A DNA stretch of 64,000 nt from Stenotrophomonas sp046736075 (GTDB lineage Bacteria > Pseudomonadota > Gammaproteobacteria > Xanthomonadales > Xanthomonadaceae), in contig NZ_CP177163.1 of the NCBI RefSeq assembly GCF_046736075.1, forward strand, positions 2,542,001 through 2,606,000. The letters run 5' to 3'. The notes under the pieces were generated by a model. The model worked only from the letters and a program-made list of their open reading frames with translations. It searched no databases and had not been told where the DNA came from. Position 1 is the stretch's first letter. The number at the start of each line of letters is the position of its first letter. A program made the translations under genes and the position numbers. Positions 27,422 through 35,980 of this stretch are shown here, piece by piece.

Positions 27422-28096
27422 ATGCACAATCCCCCATTTCCCCAAGAAAGCGCTGCGCTGACGCTGGACGGCCCGGTCGGCCCGCTCGATGTCGTGGTCG
27501 ATCTGCCGGAGGCCGACGTCGTGGCGCAGCCGGTGGTGGCGATCGTCTGCCATCCGCTGTCCACCGAGGGTGGCAGCATGCACAACAAGGTGGTCACGAT
27601 GGCCGCGCGCGCGCTGCGCGACCTCGGCATCGCCACCGTGCGCTTCAATTTCCGCAGCGTCGGCCAGTCCGCCGGCGAGTTCGACCACGGCAATGGCGAG
27701 CAGGACGACCTCAAGGCGGTTGCCGCCTGGGTGCGCGCGCAGCAGCCGCACGCCACGCTGTGGCTGGCCGGCTTCAGCTTTGGTGCGTTCGTGTCGCTGC
27801 GTGCGGCCGGCGACCTGCAGCCGGCCGCGTTGCTGTCCATCGCCCCGCCGGCCGGCCGCTGGGATTTCGATGGCATCCAGCCGCCCCCGCAGTGGCTGGT
27901 GATCCAGGGCGAAGAAGACGAAATCGTCGACCCGCAGGCGGTCTACTCGTGGCTGGAGGGCATCGACGCCCCGCATGAACTGGTGCGCATGCCCGATACC
28001 AGCCACTTCTTCCACCGCAAGCTGATCGACCTGCGCGGGGCCATCACCCACGGCGTCAAGCACTGGCTGCCCCACGCGGGCGCCGGCACCGCATGA
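27422..28096 (+). CDS. Alpha/beta hydrolase
   Basis: The 224-aa protein has an alpha/beta hydrolase fold of the short, lid-less type. AIVCHPLSTEGGSMHNKVVT near residue 40 gives the oxyanion region, LAGFSFGAFVS near 115 the nucleophile Ser (G-F-S-F-G), DEIVDPQAVY near 165 the acid and DTSHFFHRKL near 190 the His. The substrate is unknown. The ATG at 27422 is used; an in-frame start at 27284 would overlap the divergent gene. Its stop overlaps the zapE start (ATGA), so the two are coupled. Confidence 0.85.
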   Translation: MHNPPFPQESAALTLDGPVGPLDVVVDLPEADVVAQPVVAIVCHPLSTEGGSMHNKVVTMAARALRDLGIATVRFNFRSVGQSAGEFDHGNGEQDDLKAVAAWVRAQQPHATLWLAGFSFGAFVSLRAAGDLQPAALLSIAPPAGRWDFDGIQPPPQWLVIQGEEDEIVDPQAVYSWLEGIDAPHELVRMPDTSHFFHRKLIDLRGAITHGVKHWLPHAGAGTA

Positions 28097-29193
28097 GCGA
28101 TACCGCGATGACCCCGACCCAGCGCTACGCCGATGGCGTGGCGCGCGGCGAATGGCAGGACGACCCGGCCCAGCATGCGGCCCTGGCCGAGCTGGACCGC
28201 ATCCACATCGCCCTGGTGGACAGCGCGCAGGACGGCTGGCTGGACCGGCTGTCGGCGTTCTGGAAGAAGCCCGACCCGGTCAAGGGCCTGTACTTCTGGG
28301 GCGGGGTGGGGCGGGGCAAGACCTTCCTGGTGGACCTGTTCTACGACGGCCTGCCGATCGAGCAGAAGTACCGCACCCATTTCCATCGGTTCATGCGCGG
28401 CATCCACGAGCGCCTGCGCGAGCACCAGGGCCAGAGCGACCCGCTGGCCAAGATCGCCCAGGAATGGCGCAGCAAGCTGCGGGTGCTGGTGCTGGACGAA
28501 TTCTTCGTCACCGACATCGGCGATGCGATGCTGCTGGCGCGCCTGCTCGAACGCCTGTTCGCCGAGGGCGTGACCCTGGTCACCACCTCCAACACCGCGG
28601 TGGAGAACCTGTACCTCAACGGCCTGCAGCGTGACAGCTTCATGCCGGCCATCGGGCTGCTGCAGACCTATTGCGTGGAGCTTTACGCCGAAGGCACCGA
28701 GGACTACCGCATGCGCGCGCTGACCCGCTCGCCGGTGTACCAGTCCCCGATCGATGCCGGCAGCGATGCGTGGCTGGCCGGGCGCTGGGCCGAGCTCAGT
28801 GGCGGTGCGACGGCCAAGCCGGGCAACATCGAAATCGAAGCGCGCAAGATCCCGGTGCGCGGTCGCGGCAAGAGCATCGTCTGGTTCGACTTCAAGGCGC
28901 TGTGCGAAGGCCCGCGCGGGCCGTCGGACTACATCGAGATCGCGCACGAGTTCAACACCGTGCTGCTGGGCGACATCCCGCACTTCGACACGCTGAACGA
29001 AGATGCCGCACGCCGCTTCGTCAACCTGATCGACGAACTGTACGACCGCCACGTCAACCTGGTCTGCACCGCCACCGATTCCCCGGTGGCGCTGTACTCG
29101 GGCGCGCGCCTGCAGGGCGCGTTCGAGCGCACCGCCTCGCGCCTGATCGAGATGCAGAGCGCCGAGTACCTGGGCACCCCGCACCGCGCGTAG
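28093..29193 (+). CDS. zapE: Cell division protein ZapE (AFG1-like ATPase)
   Basis: This 366-aa P-loop ATPase has Walker A GGVGRGKTFLVDLF near residue 75 and Walker B LRVLVLDEFFVTDIGDAM near 135, with STNTA-type sensor residues (TTSNTAVENLYLNGLQR near 165). ZapE associates with the divisome and affects Z-ring stability, especially under low oxygen or heat. Its start forms an ATGA overlap with the upstream hydrolase. The length fits the family. Confidence 0.95.
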   Translation: MSDTAMTPTQRYADGVARGEWQDDPAQHAALAELDRIHIALVDSAQDGWLDRLSAFWKKPDPVKGLYFWGGVGRGKTFLVDLFYDGLPIEQKYRTHFHRFMRGIHERLREHQGQSDPLAKIAQEWRSKLRVLVLDEFFVTDIGDAMLLARLLERLFAEGVTLVTTSNTAVENLYLNGLQRDSFMPAIGLLQTYCVELYAEGTEDYRMRALTRSPVYQSPIDAGSDAWLAGRWAELSGGATAKPGNIEIEARKIPVRGRGKSIVWFDFKALCEGPRGPSDYIEIAHEFNTVLLGDIPHFDTLNEDAARRFVNLIDELYDRHVNLVCTATDSPVALYSGARLQGAFERTASRLIEMQSAEYLGTPHRA

Positions 29194-29201
29194 CGCCGGC
29201 A

Positions 29202-29219
29202 CCCGCCGCAAACGGCGGG
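29202..29219. terminator. Hairpin between zapE and the convergent DUF2884 gene
   Basis: CCCGCCG-CAAA-CGGCGGG is a short strong stem-loop placed in the 40-bp gap between two convergent genes. It probably stops transcription from both sides, although no T run follows. Confidence 0.55.
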
Positions 29220-29233
29220 GCGCCACGGGGCGG

Positions 29234-30058
29234 TCAGGGCCGGGGCAGGGCCAGCGTGTCGCCCCGCGGCTGCTCCCGCGCCACGACCGGGGCATCGTCC
29301 CCGTCACGGTCCATCACCATCAGCGCCAGCGGCTTGCCCTGGTAGCGCACCTCCAGCGCGCGCTGGATCTCGTCCAGCGCCAGCACCTGGGTGCACAGCG
29401 AACGGGCATGGCCCTCCAGCGCCTTGGCGCGGATCTCCATGCTGCGTTCCAGTTCGCCTTCCATTCTGGCCGCGCGGGCCTCCATGCGGCCGGCGCCGCC
29501 GGTGAACAGGGTCCACATCATGCCGCGCGCCAGCGAACCGGCCATCGACTCGGCGGCCTCCTCCACGCGCTGCTCGAAGCCCGCGCCGAACGCGTCCTGC
29601 TCCCAGATGCCGCGGCCGAGGGTGCGATCCACGTGATCGTGGGCGTCCTGGCGCAGGCGCGCCACCTGGCGGGCCTTGCTGCGGCTGCCGCTCATGATCT
29701 CCACCGTGGCGCCGAACGCATCGAACGCGATATCCACCGCCTCGCCGGCGACCCCGGCCACCGCCGGCACCAGCTGCCGGGTGCCCCATTCCAGCTGGCG
29801 CAGCCGCTGCGCGTCGGCGGCGCTCACCGGGATCGGCTGGCGGTCGATGTTGAGCTCGCCATCGTGGAAGAAGATCTCCGCCGGCACCTGCGCGCGGTTG
29901 CGCAGCCAGATCCCGCCGCTGTCCACCAGCACGTCGTAGGGCGTGCTGACCCCGCATTCCCGCGAGGACAGCGGGGGCGTGTTGCCGGGCGCGTCGGCGT
30001 GGGCGGCGGCGGCCGCGCCCAGGGCCAACAGCAGACATCCAGTCAGGGCCAGTCTCAT
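29234..30058 (-). CDS. DUF2884 (YggN-like) periplasmic protein
   Basis: The 274-aa protein starts with a signal peptide (MRLALTGCLLLALGAAAAAH). The mature part has ECGVSTPYDVLVDSGGIWLR at residues 34-53, followed by helical segments rich in Glu, Arg and Ala. The pattern matches the DUF2884 family, whose role is not established. The protein contains two Cys, possibly forming a disulfide. It is divergent from the nrd leader. Confidence 0.75.
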   Translation of the reverse strand: MRLALTGCLLLALGAAAAAHADAPGNTPPLSSRECGVSTPYDVLVDSGGIWLRNRAQVPAEIFFHDGELNIDRQPIPVSAADAQRLRQLEWGTRQLVPAVAGVAGEAVDIAFDAFGATVEIMSGSRSKARQVARLRQDAHDHVDRTLGRGIWEQDAFGAGFEQRVEEAAESMAGSLARGMMWTLFTGGAGRMEARAARMEGELERSMEIRAKALEGHARSLCTQVLALDEIQRALEVRYQGKPLALMVMDRDGDDAPVVAREQPRGDTLALPRP

Positions 30059-30315
30059 GCGTGAGTCTCTGCGGGGGAGGGGGCCAGCGTGGCACCGCCG
30101 CGGCGGCCCGGCGCGGGTCGGAAGTCACCCCGCCAGGGCGCGGCGCGCCGCGGTTTGTTACGGCCGCGTGAGTCCGTCGTTCTGTTTTCCGTGCCCCTGC
30201 GTCGCGTCCGGGATGACCGTTCCGGCCTTGACTGCGCACTCGGTTTCGACGGGTCGGCGGGGCGCCGGAGCGCGCTCCAGGAGCGGAACCTTGCGCCGTA
30301 AGGGATTGCCAACTT

Positions 30316-30363
30316 TCACTACATTTGGCGTTGACGATCCCTATTACCCCCACTATCTTGTGG
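30316..30363 (+). promoter_or_regulatory. Pair of candidate NrdR boxes upstream of nrdA
   Basis: Two 16-mers resembling the NrdR consensus (acaCwAtATaTwGtgt) lie at 30316-30331 (TCACTACATTTGGCGT) and 30348-30363 (CCCCACTATCTTGTGG). Their start-to-start distance is 32 bp, about three helical turns, as is usual for paired NrdR sites. They stand about 335 bp before nrdA. NrdR represses ribonucleotide reductase genes when dATP/ATP-type nucleotides are bound. Confidence 0.65.
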
Positions 30364-30697
30364 CCGTCGGTTCCAGCGACCCCAAGTCGCCGGATCAAAA
30401 GGGAAGCGCGGTGATCGAGCCTGCACGCAGCCGGTACCGCCCCGCAGCGGTGACCCGCAACGCAGCCGTCATCGCGTACCTGCCGACAACCGCACGAAGT
30501 ACAGCGTGCGGTGCCGGTCGCGCCACATCTCCGGGGGGAGATGACCGGTGACGCAGGGGAACCGCCCGCAGCCCTGGCTGCGCTGGTCGCGGCCCGTGCG
30601 ACGCCGCTGTTCCACCCTCGGATACGAGCGCACCGGTCCGGCGCCTGCCCGGCAGGCGTCACTGTGCCACCCCAAATCACGCCAAGAGGAAAACGCC
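30364..30697 (+). other. Long leader between the NrdR boxes and nrdA
   Basis: This 334-bp stretch has no convincing gene, but several inverted repeats. One is CATCTCC-GGGG-GGAGATG near 30525-30542. Another is a possible long-range pairing of GGTGCCGG (about 30510) with CCGGCGCC (about 30637). A further hairpin, GCCTGCC-CG-GCAGGC, lies near 30641. If transcription starts near the NrdR boxes, nrdA has a structured 5' leader of over 300 nt. Confidence 0.5.
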
Positions 30698-33082
30698 GTG
30701 AGCACCGAAACCAGCGCAGCCACCGAACAGGAAAGCCAGTTCCTGCTGACCTCGCCGCCCACGGCCAACGCCATGAGCGTCACCAAGCGCAACGGCACGA
30801 CCGAGTTGGTGGACCTGAACAAGATCGTGCGCGCGGTACAGCGTTCCGCCGAAGGTCTGCACGCTGTCGATCCGATGCGCGTGGCCACCCGCACCATCTC
30901 CGGCCTGTACAACGGCGCCACCACCCAGGAGCTGGACGAACTGTCGATCCGCACCTCGGCGCTGCTGATCGGTGAAGAACCCGAGTACGGCCGCCTCGCG
31001 GCGCGTCTGCTGGCCAATTTCATCGCCAAGGAAGTGTCCGGCCAGGAGATCTACGCGTTCTCCCAGTCGGTCGGCCGTGGCCATGAAGTGGGCCTGATCA
31101 ACGACCGCCTGCTGAACTTCGTGCAGACCAACGCGCGCAAGCTCAACGATGCGATCGACATCTCGCTGGACCTGAACTTCGATTACTTCGGTCTGCGTAC
31201 CCTGTACGACCGCTACCTGCTGCGCCATCCGCACACCCGCAAGGTGATCGAGACCCCGCAGCAGTTCTTCCTGCGCATCGCCAGCGCACTGAGCGAGGAC
31301 GTGCCGGAAGCCCTGGCGCTGTACCGCCGCATGGGCAACCTGGACTACCTGCCGTCCAGCCCGACCCTGTTCAACTCCGGCACCACCCACGAGCAGCTGT
31401 CCTCGTGCTTCCTGCTGGATTCGCCGCAGGATTCGCTGGAGTCGATCTACTCCAAGTACGGCGACATCGCCCAGCTGTCCAAGTTCTCCGGCGGCATCGG
31501 CGTCAGCTACACCCGCGTGCGTTCGCGCGGTTCGCTGATCAAGTCGACCAACGGCCACTCCAACGGCATCGTGCCGTGGCTCAAGACGATGGATTCGTCC
31601 GTCGCTGCGGTGAACCAGGGCGGCAAGCGCAAGGGCGCGGCCTGCGTGTACCTGGAAACCTGGCACGCCGACATCGAGGACTTCCTCGAGCTGCGCGACA
31701 ACACCGGCGACGAATCGCGTCGTGCGCACAACCTGAACCTGGCCAACTGGATCCCGGACCTGTTCATGAAGCGCGTCGAGGCCGACCAGGAATGGTCGCT
31801 GTTCGATCCGCGCGTGGTACCCGAGTTCACCGACCTGTTCGGTGAGGCCTTCGAGCAGGCCTACCTGCAGGCCGAAGCCCAGGGCAAGGCCAACCGCACC
31901 ATCTCCGCGCGCAAGCTGTACTCGCGGATGATGCGTACCCTGGCCGAGACCGGCAACGGCTGGATGACCTTCAAGGACAAGTGCAACCGCGCCAGCAACC
32001 AGACCCTGCGTCCGGGCAACGTGATCCACCTGTCCAACCTGTGCACCGAAATCCTGGAAGTCACCTCGGCCGAAGAAACCGCGGTGTGCAACCTGGGCTC
32101 GATCAACCTGGGCAACCATTTCGATGCCCACGGTGAGTTCGACTACGAGAAGCTGGCCGACACCGTGCGCCTGGCCGTGCGTCAGCTCGACCGCGTGATC
32201 GACCTGAACTTCTACCCGATCGAATCGGCCCGCCGCGGCAACCTGCGCTGGCGTCCGGTCGGCCTGGGCTGCATGGGCCTGCAGGACGTGTTCTTCCGCA
32301 AGCGCCTGGCCTTCGACAGTGCCGAAGCCCGCGCGCTGTCGAAGAAGATCGCCGAAACGATCTACTTCCACGCGCTGGAAACCTCGGTCGAACTGGCCCA
32401 GGAACGCGGCAAGCACCCGTCCTTCGCCGACACCCGTGCGGCCAGCGGCGAGCTGCAGTTCGATGCCTGGAACGTGGTGCCCGAAGACAGCGCGCGCTGG
32501 GATGCCCTGCGCGAGCGCATCAAGGAGCACGGCCTGCGCAACTCGCTGATGATCGCCATCGCGCCGACCGCGACCATCGCCTCGATCGCCGGCTGCTACG
32601 AGTGCGTCGAACCGCAGGTGTCCAACCTGTTCAAGCGTGAAACCCTCTCGGGCGACTTCCTGCAGGTCAACCGTTACCTGGTGAACGAGCTGAAGAAGCT
32701 GGGCCACTGGACCCCGGAAATGCGCGACGCCATCAAGCTGGCCGAAGGCTCCATCCAGGGCATCCCGCAGATCCCGGAAACCCTGCGCCACGTCTACCGC
32801 ACCGCCTGGGAACTGCCGATGCGCTCGCTGATCGACATGGCCGCCGACCGTGGCGCGTTCATCGACCAGTCCGCCTCGCTCAACCTGTTCATGGAAAGCC
32901 CGAACATCGGCGCGATGTCCTCCATGTACATGTACGCCTGGAAGCAGGGCATCAAGACCACGTACTACCTGCGTTCGCGTCCGGCCACCAAGATCGCCAA
33001 GACCACCGTCAGCAGCTACACCCCGGTGGAAGCCGTGGCCTGCTCGCTGGAGAACCCGGAAGCCTGCGAGGCGTGCCAGTAA
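30698..33082 (+). CDS. nrdA: Class Ia ribonucleoside-diphosphate reductase, alpha subunit
   Basis: The 794-aa protein reduces ribonucleoside diphosphates with NrdB. It has an N-terminal ATP cone (VTKRNGTTELVDLNKIVRAV, near residue 27). The active-site cysteines lie in SSCFLLDSPQDS near 245, SNLCTEILE near 445 (the thiyl radical Cys with Asn and Glu) and AVCNLGSINL near 465. The last residues EACEACQ supply the redox CxxC pair. A GTG at 30698 with AAGAGGA at 30684-30690 is chosen; an upstream ATG at 30548 would lie in the leader and lacks homology. nrdB follows after two hairpins. Confidence 0.97.
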   Translation: MSTETSAATEQESQFLLTSPPTANAMSVTKRNGTTELVDLNKIVRAVQRSAEGLHAVDPMRVATRTISGLYNGATTQELDELSIRTSALLIGEEPEYGRLAARLLANFIAKEVSGQEIYAFSQSVGRGHEVGLINDRLLNFVQTNARKLNDAIDISLDLNFDYFGLRTLYDRYLLRHPHTRKVIETPQQFFLRIASALSEDVPEALALYRRMGNLDYLPSSPTLFNSGTTHEQLSSCFLLDSPQDSLESIYSKYGDIAQLSKFSGGIGVSYTRVRSRGSLIKSTNGHSNGIVPWLKTMDSSVAAVNQGGKRKGAACVYLETWHADIEDFLELRDNTGDESRRAHNLNLANWIPDLFMKRVEADQEWSLFDPRVVPEFTDLFGEAFEQAYLQAEAQGKANRTISARKLYSRMMRTLAETGNGWMTFKDKCNRASNQTLRPGNVIHLSNLCTEILEVTSAEETAVCNLGSINLGNHFDAHGEFDYEKLADTVRLAVRQLDRVIDLNFYPIESARRGNLRWRPVGLGCMGLQDVFFRKRLAFDSAEARALSKKIAETIYFHALETSVELAQERGKHPSFADTRAASGELQFDAWNVVPEDSARWDALRERIKEHGLRNSLMIAIAPTATIASIAGCYECVEPQVSNLFKRETLSGDFLQVNRYLVNELKKLGHWTPEMRDAIKLAEGSIQGIPQIPETLRHVYRTAWELPMRSLIDMAADRGAFIDQSASLNLFMESPNIGAMSSMYMYAWKQGIKTTYYLRSRPATKIAKTTVSSYTPVEAVACSLENPEACEACQ

Positions 33083-33088
33083 AAGGCG

Positions 33089-33156
33089 TGCCGGCCCAAC
33101 AGGGCCGGCATTCCACCAACACCGCTGTCACTGCAGGCGCTCCGGCGCCTGCAGTG
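33089..33156 (+). other. Two strong hairpins between nrdA and nrdB
   Basis: The first is TGCCGGCCC-AACA-GGGCCGGCA at 33089-33110. The second is CACTGCAGGCGC-TCCG-GCGCCTGCAGTG at 33129-33156, a perfect 12-bp stem. No T run follows either. They lie in the 156-bp nrdA-nrdB gap and may stabilise the upstream message or set the subunit ratio. Confidence 0.7.
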
Positions 33157-33238
33157 CCGGAAGCCCGCCGCGCACACGCGCGGGTCTTTCGACGCTTCCC
33201 CTACGGGGATGCCGCCAACCGAAACAAGGACTGCCCTC

Positions 33239-34258
33239 ATGGCCGACAAGCCCCGTCAAATGCTGCTCGATCCCGGTTTTGAACTGACGTTGCGCCCGAT
33301 GCGCTACCCGCAGTTCTACGACATGTATCGCAACGCGATCAAGAACACCTGGACCGTGGAAGAAATCAACTTCCAGATCGACATCAGCGACCTGCATGGC
33401 AAGATGTCGCCGGGCGAGCGCCACCTGATCCACCGCCTGGTCGCGTTCTTCGCCACCGGCGATTCGATCGTGTCCAACAACCTGGTGCTGAACCTGTACC
33501 AGCACCTCAACGCGCCCGAAGCGCGCATGTACCTGTCGCGCCAGCTGTACGAAGAAGCGCTGCACGTGCAGTTCTACCTGACCCTGCTCGACAACTACCT
33601 GCCCGATCCGGACGAGCGCGCCAAGGCGTTCGACGCGGTGGAGAACATCGACTCGATCAAGAAGAAGGCGGACTTCTGCTTCAAGTGGATCGACTCGATC
33701 CAGAACCTCAAGCGCATCGAAACCCGTGACGAGCGCCGCCAGTTCCTGCTCAACCAGATCTGCTTCGCAGCGTGCATCGAAGGCCTGTTCTTCTTCGCCG
33801 CCTTCGCCTACGTGTACTACTTCCGTTCGCGCGGCCTGCTCAACGGCCTGGCCTCGGGCACCAACTGGGTGTTCCGCGACGAAAGCGCACACATGGAGTT
33901 CGCCTTCGAATGCGTGGACGTGATCCGCGAGGAAGAGCCGGATCTGTTCGACGATGCGATGAAGCAGCAGGTGTATGACATGCTCGCCGAAGCCATCGAA
34001 TGCGAAGTGCAGTTCGCCGAAGACGTGCTGTCCGGTGGCGTGGCGGGCATTTCCACCCGCGACATGCGCCAGTACCTGCAGCACTGCGCCGACAACCACT
34101 TCCACCGCCTGGGCATGGAAAAGAAGTACAACGTGCGCAACCCGCTGAGCTTCATGGAGCTGCAGGACGTGCAGGAACTGACCAACTTCTTCGAGCGCCG
34201 CTCCTCGGCCTACCAGGTTGGCGTGAAGGGCGAAGTCGCCTTCGACATGTCGTTCTGA
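33239..34258 (+). CDS. nrdB: Class Ia ribonucleoside-diphosphate reductase, beta subunit
   Basis: The 339-aa protein houses the di-iron tyrosyl radical cofactor. Iron ligands are visible in FATGDSIVSNN (Asp), YEEALHVQFYLTLLD (E-x2-H with the radical Tyr four residues after the His), CIEGLFFFAAF (Glu) and DESAHMEFAFE (E-x2-H). The start at 33239 gives MADKPRQMLLDPG; the upstream in-frame codons have no support. It is in an operon with nrdA and ends before a strong terminator. Confidence 0.97.
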   Translation: MADKPRQMLLDPGFELTLRPMRYPQFYDMYRNAIKNTWTVEEINFQIDISDLHGKMSPGERHLIHRLVAFFATGDSIVSNNLVLNLYQHLNAPEARMYLSRQLYEEALHVQFYLTLLDNYLPDPDERAKAFDAVENIDSIKKKADFCFKWIDSIQNLKRIETRDERRQFLLNQICFAACIEGLFFFAAFAYVYYFRSRGLLNGLASGTNWVFRDESAHMEFAFECVDVIREEEPDLFDDAMKQQVYDMLAEAIECEVQFAEDVLSGGVAGISTRDMRQYLQHCADNHFHRLGMEKKYNVRNPLSFMELQDVQELTNFFERRSSAYQVGVKGEVAFDMSF

Positions 34259-34283
34259 TCGCACGCCCGCGTGTGTGACGCAG

Positions 34284-34313
34284 AAAGCCCCGGCCGTGCC
34301 GGGGCTTTTTGTT
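34284..34313 (+). terminator. Rho-independent terminator of nrdAB
   Basis: AAAGCCCCGGC-CGT-GCCGGGGCTTTTT is a textbook intrinsic terminator: a G+C-rich stem followed by a T run, about 26 bp past the nrdB stop. Confidence 0.92.
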
Positions 34314-34383
34314 TGGCGCTGCCTCACCCGCTCACGGTCACTGCCGTATCATCCGCCCGACCCCATCCGCACCGGCCACCCCC

Positions 34384-34797
34384 ATGACCGTCTCCCCCGA
34401 TACTGTCCCGCCCATCGAAGTCCGCATGGCCGAGATCGTCTTCCCCAATCACACCAACCACATGGGCACCCTGTTCGGTGGCCAGGCGCTGGCGTGGATG
34501 GACAAGGCCGCCTTCCTTGCCGCGGCCCGTTACTCGCGCCGCACCGTGGTGACGGCCCGCTCGGACCAGGTCGACTTCAAGCTGCCCATCCGCATCGGGC
34601 AGATGGTGGAAACCGTCGGCCGCATTGTCGAGGTCGGCCGCAGTTCGATGAAGGTGGAAGTGGAACTGATCGCCGAAGACCTGCACAACGGCGAGCGCAA
34701 ACTCTGCACCCGTGGCCACTTCGTGATGATCGCCCTGGACGACGCCGGCCAGCCGGTCGCCGTGCCGGCGCTGCCCGAGCCCATTCCCGGGCCCTGA
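34384..34797 (+). CDS. Acyl-CoA thioesterase, hotdog fold (YciA/BACH type)
   Basis: The 137-aa protein is a single hotdog domain. EIVFPNHTNHMGTLFGGQAL near residues 18-37 holds the catalytic region, with the NHMGTLFGGQ signature of the acyl-CoA hydrolase family. FKLPIRIGQMVE and GRSSMKVEVE complete the fold. It hydrolyses acyl-CoAs in the cytosol; chain-length preference cannot be told. The ATG at 34384 is preferred to one at 34309, which would overlap the nrdAB terminator. Confidence 0.9.
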   Translation: MTVSPDTVPPIEVRMAEIVFPNHTNHMGTLFGGQALAWMDKAAFLAAARYSRRTVVTARSDQVDFKLPIRIGQMVETVGRIVEVGRSSMKVEVELIAEDLHNGERKLCTRGHFVMIALDDAGQPVAVPALPEPIPGP

Positions 34798-34838
34798 GGG
34801 CAATTGCGCGGGGCCTGCAGCGCCCCCATCTGATCGCC

Positions 34839-35654
34839 ATGACCCCCGCACTCGCCGACTTCATCGACCGCGCCCGGCGCCTGTTCGTGCTCACCGGCGC
34901 CGGCTGCAGCACCGACTCGGGCATCCCGGACTACCGCGATGCCGACGGCCAGTGGAAGCGCACCCCGCCGGTGACCTACCAGGCCTTCATGGGCGAGCAG
35001 GCCACCCGCCAGCGCTACTGGGCACGCAGCCTGGCCGGCTGGCCCCGGTTCGGCCAGGCCCAGCCCAACGGCACCCACGCCGCGCTGGCGGCGCTGGAGG
35101 CGCGCGGGCAGGTGGAGGTGCTGCTCACCCAGAACGTGGACCGGCTGCACCAGCGGGCCGGCAGCGTCGGCGTGATCGACCTGCACGGCCGCCTGGACCA
35201 GGTGCGCTGCATGGGCTGCGAAGCGCGCATCCCGCGGGAGGCGTTCCAGCACAGCCTGCTGGCGCACAACCCGGACTGGCAGCATCTGGACGCGGCACAG
35301 GCCCCGGACGGCGACGCCGATCTGGAGGGCGTGGCGTTCGACACCTTCCAGGTGCCGGCCTGCGCGCAGTGTGGCGGCATCCTCAAGCCCGACGTGGTGT
35401 TCTTCGGCGAAAGCGTGCCCCGCGAGCGCGTCGCCGCCGTGCACGCCCACCTCCAGCAGGCCGACGCGGTGCTGGTGGTCGGCTCCTCGCTGATGGTCTA
35501 TTCCGGCTTCCGGTTCGTGCAGGCCGCCGCCACCGCGGGCCTTCCGGTGGCCGCGCTGAACCTCGGCCGCACCCGCGCCGACGACCTGCTCACCCTGAAG
35601 GTGGAGCAGCCCTGCGCAGCCGCCCTGTCGTTCCTGTTGCCATCTACCGCCTAA
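34839..35654 (+). CDS. NAD-dependent protein deacetylase (sirtuin)
   Basis: The 271-aa Sir2-family enzyme has the NAD-binding LTGAGCSTDSGIPDYRDADG at residues 18-37, LTQNVDRLHQRAG near 95, and catalytic His in IDLHGRLDQ near 117. Zinc-binding cysteines occur in CMGCEA and CAQCGG, and FFGESVPRERV near 190 and VVGSSLMVYSGFRF near 210 finish the fold. The GAGCSTDSGIPDYR form is typical of class II-like bacterial sirtuins. It starts 42 bp after the thioesterase gene and may be cotranscribed. The substrate is unknown; acetyl-CoA synthetase is a common target of this family. Confidence 0.93.
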   Translation: MTPALADFIDRARRLFVLTGAGCSTDSGIPDYRDADGQWKRTPPVTYQAFMGEQATRQRYWARSLAGWPRFGQAQPNGTHAALAALEARGQVEVLLTQNVDRLHQRAGSVGVIDLHGRLDQVRCMGCEARIPREAFQHSLLAHNPDWQHLDAAQAPDGDADLEGVAFDTFQVPACAQCGGILKPDVVFFGESVPRERVAAVHAHLQQADAVLVVGSSLMVYSGFRFVQAAATAGLPVAALNLGRTRADDLLTLKVEQPCAAALSFLLPSTA

Positions 35655-35736
35655 CGATCGGCGCGGCGGTGCCCGGGCGCGTGGCGACGCGTTCATCCCA
35701 TCGTTCACCCAACGAATCGCCTACACCCCGCCCCGG

Positions 35737-35892
35737 GTAGAGCGGGGCTCTGCCCCGCTAGCCGCACCGTCCCACCCAACGAATCGCCCGCAACCCGCCC
35801 GGGTAGAGCGGGGCTCTGCCCCGCTGCCCGCACCGCCCCACCCAACAAATCGCCGGCAACCCGCCCTTGTAGAGCGGGGCTCTGCCCCGCTG
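35737..35892. repeat. Tandem array of three 66-bp units, each with a SMAG/REP palindrome
   Basis: GTAGAGCGGGGCTCTGCCCC-GCT palindromes start at 35737, 35803 and 35869, exactly 66 bp apart. The spacers are also repeated (CACCCAACGAATCGCC-type and CAACCCGCC), so the whole unit was duplicated, not just the palindrome. The array fills most of the 326-bp space between the sirtuin and the next gene. Nothing else is seen there. Confidence 0.92.
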
Positions 35893-35980
35893 GCCTCACC
35901 GTTCCACCCACAAGGTTGCCTGCAAGCCCACATCGGAGTGCAATAACGCCCCGGTTTCATTCTTCCCCCCGAGTCCTCCC

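Noticed and set aside
30505..30660. Possible cobalamin riboswitch in the nrdA leader
   Set aside because: Some blocks look alike (ACCGGTGA, CCGCCCGCAG), but no B12 box comparable to the one before metE is present and the block order is imperfect. A covariance-model search would decide.
30677..32791. A 704-codon open frame antisense to nrdA
   Set aside because: It is a shadow of nrdA in a biased-codon genome; no recognisable domain or ribosome site.
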